From NCBI GenBank assembly GCA_031367195.1, contig JANLPL010000360.1:1-22581 (forward strand): a stretch of 22,581 nucleotides of DNA, written 5' to 3'. The stretch comes from Roseiarcus sp031367195 (GTDB lineage Bacteria > Pseudomonadota > Alphaproteobacteria > Rhizobiales > Beijerinckiaceae). Positions 15,177 through 22,581 of this stretch are shown piece after piece. Positions within the stretch are counted from its first letter, which is position 1, and each line of letters starts with the position of its first letter. The translations under genes were made by a program, and so were the position numbers. Below the pieces are notes generated by a model, which did not search any database, was not told where the DNA came from, and saw only the letters and a list, made by a program, of their open reading frames with translations.

Positions 15177-15965
15177 ATGCGGGGACGCGGATCGGCGGCC
15201 GCTTTGGTCACGCTCGCGCTCGCTTGTGCGTCTTCTGCCGCGCCGGCGCTCGCGGAGTCGCAGAACATCGGCGCGACCGAGACGGCGAAGAACGAAGTTT
15301 CGCGCGAACTCGGCGGCGCAGCGGCTAAGCTCAACACCGGCGATCCGGTGTTCCGCAACGAGGTCGTCAAGACGGGCCAGGAATCGACGGCGAAACTGGT
15401 GTTCCTCGATTCCACCAATCTCGCGGTGGGGCCGATCTCGCGCGTCGTGCTCGACCGCTTCGTCTATCAGGGCGACTCCTCGGGCCAGACGGTGGCGGTG
15501 AAGCTGACCAAGGGGCTGTTCCGCTTCACCACTGGCGCGCTCGACAAGAGCGCCTATTCCGTCACCACGCCGACTGCTGCGATCGGCGTGCGCGGCACGA
15601 TCCTCGATATTTCCGTCGGCGGGCTGAAAACCAAAGTCACCCTGCGCGAGGGCCGCGCGATCGTCTGCCCCGTCGACAAGGGCGCCGCGTTCGAACAGCT
15701 CGCGCGCGATTGCACCCACGGCAAGGGCAAACATTGCGATTGCACGTCGCTCGACCAGGTCGGCCAGACCGTCGAAGTGTCGCGCGCCGGCGGTTCGAGC
15801 CGCACGACGCAGACCCTGTCGCCGGCGCCGGTCGATTTCCAGCCGTTGTGCAGCGGCTCCCTGTGCGACGCGACGGATTACGCCTCGCTGGCCAACGGCA
15901 ATGCGGATCTCGCCAGCGCCATCGACGGCCCGAGCGGCGGCGGCGCCGCTCTGTGCGGGCGGTAG
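15177..15965 (+). CDS. Secreted FecR-domain protein, Cys-rich C-terminus
   Basis: A 262-residue exported protein. A signal peptide covers residues 1-26 (cleavage after ALA); Cys17 within it follows an imperfect lipobox, so a lipoprotein is a weaker alternative. A FecR domain spans about residues 55-155. It shows the usual blocks: VVKTGQESTAKLVFLDSTNL, VGPISRVVLDRFVY, LTKGLFRFTTG and VTTPTAAIGVRGTILDI. There is no N-terminal helix-turn-helix or transmembrane anchor as in FecR anti-sigma proteins, so it belongs to the stand-alone periplasmic or surface type. The C-terminal third holds seven Cys residues, including HCDC, suggesting disulfides or metal binding. The autotransporter gene starts two bases after its stop, so the proteins are probably coupled; a role in passenger handling is inference. 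Confidence 0.88.
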   Translation: MRGRGSAAALVTLALACASSAAPALAESQNIGATETAKNEVSRELGGAAAKLNTGDPVFRNEVVKTGQESTAKLVFLDSTNLAVGPISRVVLDRFVYQGDSSGQTVAVKLTKGLFRFTTGALDKSAYSVTTPTAAIGVRGTILDISVGGLKTKVTLREGRAIVCPVDKGAAFEQLARDCTHGKGKHCDCTSLDQVGQTVEVSRAGGSSRTTQTLSPAPVDFQPLCSGSLCDATDYASLANGNADLASAIDGPSGGGAALCGR

Positions 15966-15967
15966 CG

Positions 15968-18900
15968 ATGCGCAAATCGTCCATTTCGCTGCGCGCCCTG
16001 ATCGTCAGCCTGGCCGCCGGCGCGCCGGCGGCGGCCTATGCCGCCAACAGGTGCCCCAATGTCGTCACGTCGGAACACGCCTTCGCCGGCGCCGGCGAAA
16101 ACTGCACGGCGCCGGCTGGCGCTTATCTTCCCACGCCCACGGGCGCGACGATTCTGCCGTTCACCGATCCCGGCTACGGGTTCGTCACCTATAACGGCGG
16201 CCAACTGACCACGGCCGGCGCGGTGACGATCACGCCAGGGCAAGACGACTTCGACGTTTTCGGCTCTGGCGGCGCGCTGAGCCGCGGCGCCGGTTCGCTG
16301 CTGACGATGACCAACGGCGCGACGATCAACACGACCGCCGCCAACGCGGTTGGCGTGCAGGCCGACGGCGGCGGCGGCGTCGTGATCGGCGCCGTGGGGG
16401 TCGCCACCAGCATCGCGACCACGGGCGCGAACGCTTTCGACGCCTACGCGACCGGCGTCGGATCGCTCATTACAGCCACCGATGTCGCCGCCAGCTACGC
16501 CAGCCAAAACACCACGGCCGTGTGGGCCGATCAGAGCGCCAAGATCAACTGGACTGGCGGCTCGATCACGGCCAGCGGCCGTTTTGCGATCAACGCCCAG
16601 GCCTCGAATTCGGCGACGCTCACCCTGAGCGGCGCCGCGCTGCTGGCGAGCGGCAATGGCGCGCAAACGATTTTCGCCACCAACGGCGGGCGGGTCGGCG
16701 CCAGCAACATGATCCTCACTTCGACCGGCGGCGTCGATACGGCGACGGGGCTCCCCGCCGGCGTCGCCAGCAACAACGCCTTCAACCCCAGTTCCACGAC
16801 CGGCGGCATTCTCAACATCTCCGGCTCGACCCTTTCGGCCACCGGGCTAGGCGCCTACGGCGTCTATACCGCCGACGGCGGCATCACCGCGCTGACCAAC
16901 GATTCCATCACAATCGGCGCCCAGGGCGGCGCGGCCATCATCAGCGCCGCGGGCGGGACGACCCATGTAATCGGCGGCTCGGCGCGCACGGACGGCGCCG
17001 ACACGGCGGGCGCCAGCGCCTATGGCGGCGGCGCCATTAGCGCCACGGGCGCGAGCTTCACCGCGACGGGCCTGGGCTCGTCGGGCGTGACGGTGGCGGG
17101 GGCGAACTCCGGGTTCACGGGCGCAAACCTCGCCATTCTCGTGCAGGGCGGCTTCGATTCCGCGACCGGCTTTCACGCCAACGGAATCTCCAACCAGACC
17201 TTCGGCTCCTATCTCGGCGGCGGAACGGTCCATCTCACCAATTCGACCCTCATCCTGACCGGTAATTACGGCGTGGGCGTGTATAACGCCAACGGCGGCG
17301 CGGTGACGATGACCGACGGCGCCATCAACACGAGCGGCCTCGTCTCCGACGGCTTCTATGCGGCGAGCGGCTCCACCAACAATCTCTCCGGCGTGGCGAT
17401 CACCACCACCGGCGCCGGCGCCAAGGGGCTCAGCGTACACGACGCCGGCACGACGCTGAACGGTTCCAATCTGACCGTCGTCACCTCCGGGGCCACCGCC
17501 AGCGGCGGCTACCAGGCCGACGCACTTTACAATGGCAATGGCGGCGGCCCCGGCGCCGGTTCGACCGGCGGCGCGACGGTTTCGCTCACCGCATCTTCGT
17601 TCAGCACCCACGGCGACCATGCCAACGGTGTTGTGACCGAGAACGGCGGCTCGACCACGCTGACCCAGAGTTCGGTCGCCACCTCAGGCGTGCAGGCCAG
17701 CGCCGTTTACGGATCGAGCGGCAGCGCCACGACGCTTAGCAATGTCACGCTGACCACGACGGGCAACGCCGCCAAGGGCATCGACATCGAGGGCTCGGAC
17801 ACCCGGCTGCAAGGCTCCAATATCACCATCACGACGTCGGGCACGATCGACCCCGCGACGGGCTTTCACGCGCAAGGCGTCTATAACGGCTCCTCGGTCC
17901 CCCCCGCCGCCGGCCGGACAGGCGGGGGCACGGTGACGCTGATCGACTCCGGCGTCACGACCCACGGCGATTTGGCCTATGGCGTCGATACCGCCGACGG
18001 CGGCATGACGTCCTACAGCGGCGGTTCGATCGCGACCTCCGGCGTCGGCGCCATCGCATTGCTCGCGACCAGCGCCGCGACGACCTTCGTCACCCCCGAC
18101 AGCGACGGCCAGGGCGCGGCGATCTCCACCACGGGGCGTTCGGCGATCGGCGTTTTCGCTGGCAGCGGCGGCTCGATCACGCTGACCGGCGCGGCGATCT
18201 CGACCCACGGCGCTGGCTCGAACGGCCTCGTCGTGCGCGATTCCGGCTCCTCTGTCACGGCGACCAACGTCACGATTGCGACCCAGGGCGGCGTCGATGC
18301 GGTCACCGGCGCTCACGCCAACGGCGTCTATAACGGGCCCGGTTCGAGCGGGACGAGCGGCGGTCTGGTCACGCTGACCAACGCCGCCATATCAACCGCA
18401 GGCGTCAACGCTTTCGGCGTCGATACCGCGACGGGGGGAACAACCCACGTCAACGGCGGCTCGATCACGACCTCAAATACCGGCGCCATCGGCGTATTCG
18501 CCTTTGCCGGCGGCGTCGTCACGGTCGCGGGAACCAATGTTTCCACCGGCGGCGCCTCCGCCGATGCGGTTGTCGCCAATGGCGGCGGCGGCGTGACCAT
18601 CGCCGGCGCTAAGGTCATAACGACGGGCGCAGGCTCCTCCGGTCTGGTTGTGGTCGATGCGACTTCCTCGCTGACCGCTACCAACGTGACCGTTTCGACC
18701 TCGGGCGGCATCGACACGGGCGGTAATTTCCACGCCCATGGCGCCTATAACGGCCCGAGTCCGACGGGGACGTCGGGCGGGATGATGACGCTTAACAACG
18801 TCACGATCGCGACCTCGGGCAACCAATCAAACGGCGTCGTGACGGCCGCCGGCGGTCAGACCACGATCAACGGCGGCTCGGTGACGACGACGACGGGCGC

Positions 18901-21900
18901 GGGCGGGATCGGGCTATTGGCCGACGGCGCGAACGCGGTCATCAGCGCGACAAACGTCGCCGTTTCGACCTCGGGCAATCTGTTCGGGCAGGACGTCGTC
19001 GCCGCCGATGGCGGCATTGTGACGATGACCGGCGGGTCGGCGAACGCGACGGGACAAGGGTCTTATGCGGTGGGCGTCGCGTCGGACGGGTCGGCGAGTT
19101 TGACCGGCGTGACGATCACGACGACAGGTCTGGGCAGCGGAGGCGTCGCCATTAACGGATCGACGGCGAAATTCACCGGCGACCATCTGACCATTTCCGT
19201 CAAAGGCGGCTTCGACGCGGCGGACCAGTTCAACGCGATCGGCGTCTTCAACGGCTCTTTCCAGTCCTTCACGGGCGGCGGCGCCGTCAAGTTGACGGAT
19301 TCCACCCTCGTGGTCGGCGGAGCCAAGGGCTACGGCGTCCTTAACAGTTCGTCCGGGTCGATGACGATTCTGGGCGGATCAATCACGACCACCGGCGCGC
19401 AGACGCCGGGCGTCGCATCCCAGAACGGCGCCGTAACGACGATTGGATTGGACGCAGGCGGTCAGGCGACCGCCGTTCTAACCTCCGGGGCGTCTTCGGC
19501 TGCGGCGCTCGCATCCGCCGGCGGCGCGCTTTCGCTGACGGGCGCGACGCTGACGACAACGGGCGACGGCTCGGTTGGCCTTGCGGTCAACGACGCCGGT
19601 TCGTCCGCCACCGCGACCAATGTGACCATCAGCACCAAGGGCAGCGTCGATTCCGCCACCGGCTTCAATGCCATTGGCGTTTACAATGGCCCCGGCCCGA
19701 ACGGGACGTCAGGCGGCAATCTGACGCTCGCCAACGTGACTGTGACGACACAGGGCGACCGCGCGGACGCCTTCTCCACCGACGCCGGCGGAACGTCGAA
19801 GACGACCGGCGGGGCGTTCTCGACATCCGGCGCCGGCGCTGCCGCCGTCTCCGCGCTCAACGGCGGCGCGCTGACAATCTCCGGCGCCGCTCTGACGACC
19901 ACCGGCGAGGGCGCTTCCGGCCTTATCATCAACGGAACCGGCGGCGTCGTCACGGCCAGCAACCTGACGATCAACACGTCCGGCGGCGTCTGGTCCGTCA
20001 ACGGCTCGCACGCCGACGGCGTCTATAATGGCGCGTTCGGCGGGATTTCCGGCGGCGGCGTGATGCAGATCGCCGATTCCTCGGTCACGACGAGCGGCGC
20101 GCAGGCCTACGGCGTCTCCGTCGGCGCCGGTGGGACGACCGTGTTCCTCGGCGGCTCGATCGCCACATCAGGGACGGACGCCAACGCCGCGCGCGCCAAT
20201 GGCGGATCGCTGACGATCGGCCTCGACCCGCAGGGCAAGGGCGCGGCGATATCGACCTCTGGCCCCGGCGCCTACGCCGCCGTCGCCGTCGGCGGCGGCA
20301 AGGTTGCGCTGACCGGCGCGACCATCGCCACGACCGGCGACGGCTCGGGCGGCCTCGGCGTCAATGGCGCGGGCTCGGAAATCGACGCGACCGGCCTGAA
20401 AATCTCGACCCAGGGCGGCATCGACCCCGTATCCGGCCTGCACGCCTATGGCGCCGCCAATTCGCCGCACGGCTCCTTCGCCACCGGCGGCGTGCTGAAA
20501 CTGACCGACGTGGCGATCTCGACCGCCGGCGTCGCGATGTACGGCGTCTATACCGGCGCCGGTTCGACCACGACTTTCGCGGGCGGGTCGGTGGCGACCA
20601 GCGGCGACGGCGCGGTGGGCCTCTACACAACGGGAGCAGGTGGCAGCTTGACGACGGCGAACCTGACGGTTTCCACCTCGGGCGCCGGCGCGTCCGGCGC
20701 ATATGTCACGAGCGGTGGCGCGCTGACGCTCGGCCAGGGCACGCAAATCTCCACCACCGGGCTGCCTTCGGTCGCGCTCTATGTAGGCGCCGGTTCGACT
20801 GCGACGGTGAATGGCCAAGTGGGGCTGAACGCCAGCGGCAGCGGGGCGACGGGCGCGATCGTCGACGGCGGCGGCGCGCTCAACGTCAACGGCGCCTTGA
20901 CGATCAAATCCGCCAACATCGGCGTATTCAATAGCGGCGCCTTCAACGTACCCGGCGCGCTGTCGCTGACGACGACCGCCGCCGGCGCCGCGATCAGCAA
21001 TTTTGGCGACGGCGCCAATTTCCGCGGAACCGGCGGCGGCGTCATCAACTCGGCGAGCCTCGGCGTCGTATTCCTCGATGGCGCCGGCCAGAGCGCGACC
21101 TTCACCAACTATTCGATCCAGACTGCCGGCGATCTCATCTTCGCCGATCCCGCCTCCGCGACCGTCGCCTTCGACAACAGCCTCGCCAATGCCGGCGCCG
21201 GCAATCTCGCCCATGTCGTCGGCGGCAGCGATCTCACCCTCACCGCGCTCGCCTCAACCTTGATCGGCGCCGTCGTCACCGACTCCGGCTCGTCTTCGAC
21301 GATCACCCTCTCCGGCGGCTCGGTTTGGACGATCACGGGCAATTCGACGGCGACCAACCTCAATCTCGTCAATAGTTTTGCGACGTTCGGGCCGCCGACA
21401 GGCGGGTTCCACACGCTGACCGTCAATTCCTATTCCGGCAGCAACGCCTTTCTCACCTTCAACGCCGCGCTCGGCGGCGCCAATCCCGGCGCTGACCAGC
21501 TCATCATCAACGGCGGGCAAGCGACCGGCACGACGTTAATCGGCGTCCGGCCGATCAACCTCGCCAGCGCGCGAACCATCGGCGCCGCTTCTCCCCCCGT
21601 CGCCGCTTCGCCGTCCCCCGGCGTGCCCATCGTCGTGACGACCAACGGGGGAACTATCGCCCCAAATGCCTTCGCCCTCGCCGGCCCGTTGGTGGTGGGC
21701 GGCACGGTCTATACATTGCAACAACAGCCCGGCGGTGAGTTTCTGGTGGGCAGTCAGGGCCAGTCCTCGTCGCAGTTGAGCGGCTCGCTCAACACTCTGT
21801 CGCAGAGCCGGCAGTCGCAGGCGATCACGAGCCGCGTGCTCGGCTCGATCCTCACCGGCGCGACCGAACAGATCAACTGCTCCTCGTGCAGCAGCGGCTT

Positions 21901-22581
21901 CGCCTCGTTCGGCTCCTTTGCGCTCGGCGTGCACGGCCGCTGGACGCTGAGCCCGAGCGTTGCCTTGATAGCTGGCATTTCCTACGACAACTTCACCGGC
22001 AAGGGCGTCAGCGTGAACAATGCGCTGCTTGGGGCGCTGGGCGTGCGTTACGACATGGTGCAACTCGGCAAATACCGGCCATTCTTCGAGACCGGGGTCG
22101 CCGTCTCGCCCTACGCCAATGTCACCTTCCGCCGCAGCTATCTCTCCAGTCTCGGCAGCGGCGTCGGGGTCGGCAACACTTTGTCGCGCTCGGTAGCGGC
22201 CTTCGCCCGCGCCGGCTATATCTGGCGCCTGAGCTCGCGCGACGAAGCCGCGCTCTACACCGATCTCACCCGCAGCTGGCAATCGACCGGGGGCTATCTC
22301 GAAAGCGCCAACCCCGGCAATCCGTTCGGCGCGCTGGTGGCGCCGAGCCTCGACACGATGAACATCTGGAAGGTCGGCGGGCAGTTCACGCATCTGTTCG
22401 GCGACCATATCGAGGCCAATGTGAGCGCGGGCTACGCGGTCGCCTTCGACGCCAAATATAGCTCTACCGCATCGCTCGCCGGCCTGTCGGCGGCGGGCGC
22501 GGCGGCGGCGGGCCTCGACTGGGCGGAACTGGGCGGCCGGCTCAGCTATCGCTTCTCGAAAAATCTGATCGCCGACGCCTT
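15968..22581 (+). CDS. Giant autotransporter (type V secretion), 3' end beyond the window
   Basis: An uninterrupted frame of at least 2,204 codons from ATG 15968 to the window edge, read through line by line with no stop. Residues 1-25 are a signal peptide (cleavage after AYA). Residues about 26-1,880 form a passenger of very low complexity, rich in Gly, Ala, Thr and Ser. It is made of beta-helix-type coils such as GGSITTSG and TATNVTI, organised in long repeats. From about residue 1,939 (SLNTLSQSRQSQA) a C-terminal autotransporter beta-barrel begins, with alternating strands such as FALGVHGRWTLSPSVALIAG and LGGRLSYRFSKNL. About 266 of its residues are visible, so probably only the last strand or two are missing. 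The only cysteines are C29, C46 and C1971/C1974 (CSSC). The gene follows the FecR gene by two bases with little ribosome-site sequence, which points to coupled translation. The ligand or surface function is unknown. Confidence 0.92.
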   Translation, partial: MRKSSISLRALIVSLAAGAPAAAYAANRCPNVVTSEHAFAGAGENCTAPAGAYLPTPTGATILPFTDPGYGFVTYNGGQLTTAGAVTITPGQDDFDVFGSGGALSRGAGSLLTMTNGATINTTAANAVGVQADGGGGVVIGAVGVATSIATTGANAFDAYATGVGSLITATDVAASYASQNTTAVWADQSAKINWTGGSITASGRFAINAQASNSATLTLSGAALLASGNGAQTIFATNGGRVGASNMILTSTGGVDTATGLPAGVASNNAFNPSSTTGGILNISGSTLSATGLGAYGVYTADGGITALTNDSITIGAQGGAAIISAAGGTTHVIGGSARTDGADTAGASAYGGGAISATGASFTATGLGSSGVTVAGANSGFTGANLAILVQGGFDSATGFHANGISNQTFGSYLGGGTVHLTNSTLILTGNYGVGVYNANGGAVTMTDGAINTSGLVSDGFYAASGSTNNLSGVAITTTGAGAKGLSVHDAGTTLNGSNLTVVTSGATASGGYQADALYNGNGGGPGAGSTGGATVSLTASSFSTHGDHANGVVTENGGSTTLTQSSVATSGVQASAVYGSSGSATTLSNVTLTTTGNAAKGIDIEGSDTRLQGSNITITTSGTIDPATGFHAQGVYNGSSVPPAAGRTGGGTVTLIDSGVTTHGDLAYGVDTADGGMTSYSGGSIATSGVGAIALLATSAATTFVTPDSDGQGAAISTTGRSAIGVFAGSGGSITLTGAAISTHGAGSNGLVVRDSGSSVTATNVTIATQGGVDAVTGAHANGVYNGPGSSGTSGGLVTLTNAAISTAGVNAFGVDTATGGTTHVNGGSITTSNTGAIGVFAFAGGVVTVAGTNVSTGGASADAVVANGGGGVTIAGAKVITTGAGSSGLVVVDATSSLTATNVTVSTSGGIDTGGNFHAHGAYNGPSPTGTSGGMMTLNNVTIATSGNQSNGVVTAAGGQTTINGGSVTTTTGAGGIGLLADGANAVISATNVAVSTSGNLFGQDVVAADGGIVTMTGGSANATGQGSYAVGVASDGSASLTGVTITTTGLGSGGVAINGSTAKFTGDHLTISVKGGFDAADQFNAIGVFNGSFQSFTGGGAVKLTDSTLVVGGAKGYGVLNSSSGSMTILGGSITTTGAQTPGVASQNGAVTTIGLDAGGQATAVLTSGASSAAALASAGGALSLTGATLTTTGDGSVGLAVNDAGSSATATNVTISTKGSVDSATGFNAIGVYNGPGPNGTSGGNLTLANVTVTTQGDRADAFSTDAGGTSKTTGGAFSTSGAGAAAVSALNGGALTISGAALTTTGEGASGLIINGTGGVVTASNLTINTSGGVWSVNGSHADGVYNGAFGGISGGGVMQIADSSVTTSGAQAYGVSVGAGGTTVFLGGSIATSGTDANAARANGGSLTIGLDPQGKGAAISTSGPGAYAAVAVGGGKVALTGATIATTGDGSGGLGVNGAGSEIDATGLKISTQGGIDPVSGLHAYGAANSPHGSFATGGVLKLTDVAISTAGVAMYGVYTGAGSTTTFAGGSVATSGDGAVGLYTTGAGGSLTTANLTVSTSGAGASGAYVTSGGALTLGQGTQISTTGLPSVALYVGAGSTATVNGQVGLNASGSGATGAIVDGGGALNVNGALTIKSANIGVFNSGAFNVPGALSLTTTAAGAAISNFGDGANFRGTGGGVINSASLGVVFLDGAGQSATFTNYSIQTAGDLIFADPASATVAFDNSLANAGAGNLAHVVGGSDLTLTALASTLIGAVVTDSGSSSTITLSGGSVWTITGNSTATNLNLVNSFATFGPPTGGFHTLTVNSYSGSNAFLTFNAALGGANPGADQLIINGGQATGTTLIGVRPINLASARTIGAASPPVAASPSPGVPIVVTTNGGTIAPNAFALAGPLVVGGTVYTLQQQPGGEFLVGSQGQSSSQLSGSLNTLSQSRQSQAITSRVLGSILTGATEQINCSSCSSGFASFGSFALGVHGRWTLSPSVALIAGISYDNFTGKGVSVNNALLGALGVRYDMVQLGKYRPFFETGVAVSPYANVTFRRSYLSSLGSGVGVGNTLSRSVAAFARAGYIWRLSSRDEAALYTDLTRSWQSTGGYLESANPGNPFGALVAPSLDTMNIWKVGGQFTHLFGDHIEANVSAGYAVAFDAKYSSTASLAGLSAAGAAAAGLDWAELGGRLSYRFSKNLIADA
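16727..20700 (+). repeat. Long in-frame repeats in the autotransporter passenger
   Basis: A landmark of the form GG-x-D-x-x-TG-x-HA-x-GVYNG recurs, intact or degenerate, at about 16727, 17147, 17489, 17840, 18287, 18704, 19205, 19640, 19982 and 20414. A partial copy lies near 18974. Spacing is mostly 340-450 bases (about 115-150 residues). Each unit continues with a block like TSGG-x-VTLTN, then GGSITTSG, and closes with TATNVTI-x-T just before the next landmark. Within a unit there are about five coils of 20-30 residues. The DNA copies differ throughout, so the duplications are old or under selection for divergence. Confidence 0.8.
21782..22581 (+). other. Autotransporter beta-barrel domain, incomplete at the window edge
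   Basis: From about residue 1,939 of the autotransporter the Gly/Thr repeat pattern stops. Amphipathic strands with alternating aromatic residues take over, as in the outer-membrane pore of classical autotransporters. The linker before it contains an INCSSCSSGF segment. The final Tyr/Phe-x-Phe end strand is not reached. Confidence 0.8.

Noticed and set aside
16727..20700. Repeats as a CRISPR array or non-coding satellite
   Set aside because: The repeats are degenerate at the DNA level, longer than CRISPR units, and preserve one reading frame throughout.
15878..22408. Many long antisense frames inside the autotransporter region
   Set aside because: Repetitive Gly/Ala/Thr codons leave few stops on the other strand. 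None has a ribosome site plus recognisable domain, and the plus frame is continuous from signal peptide to beta-barrel.

Overview
The window is GC-rich and densely coding. It looks like chromosomal DNA of an alphaproteobacterium of the order Hyphomicrobiales (Rhizobiales). The grounds are the DUF1013/TrcR cell-cycle regulator, which is confined to alphaproteobacteria, a plcP-agt-type lipid-remodelling pair of the kind known from rhizobia, and a palindrome common in that order. A methylotroph or phototroph of the Beijerinckiaceae/Methylocystaceae type is possible, but the genus is a guess.

Layout. 1-433: right end of an IS3-family insertion sequence. 536-1363 (+): trcR with a well-formed sigma70-type promoter. 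1338-4082 (-): lytic transglycosylase, then a PlcP-type metallophosphoesterase and a GT4 glycosyltransferase joined by an ATGA overlap. The glycosyltransferase gene overlaps the end of trcR. 4164-8346 (-): a complete polyamine-type ABC importer in the order binding protein, ATPase, permease, permease. It is transcribed away from an agmatinase-family ureohydrolase (8549-9550, +). 9733-11597 (+): a PAP2 lipid-phosphate phosphatase and a major facilitator transporter. 11632-14952 (-): a Gfo/Idh/MocA oxidoreductase behind the RNA-binding protein Tex. 15177-22581 (+): a secreted FecR-domain protein and, two bases later, a very large autotransporter that runs off the right edge inside its beta-barrel domain.

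How the genes fit together. The importer and ureohydrolase probably form one unit for uptake and hydrolysis of a guanidino compound such as agmatine. The metallophosphoesterase and glycosyltransferase would convert phospholipid to diacylglycerol and then to glycolipid, as in phosphate-starved rhizobia and marine bacteria. The FecR protein and the autotransporter probably form a cell-surface module.

The most unusual part is the autotransporter passenger. It is about 1,900 residues long and has no cysteine between residue 46 and the barrel linker. It is built from about ten or eleven long repeats of roughly 115-150 residues, each itself made of several Gly/Thr/Ala-rich beta-helix coils. No CRISPR array, rRNA or tRNA gene was seen. 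No intergenic stretch exceeds 300 bases.
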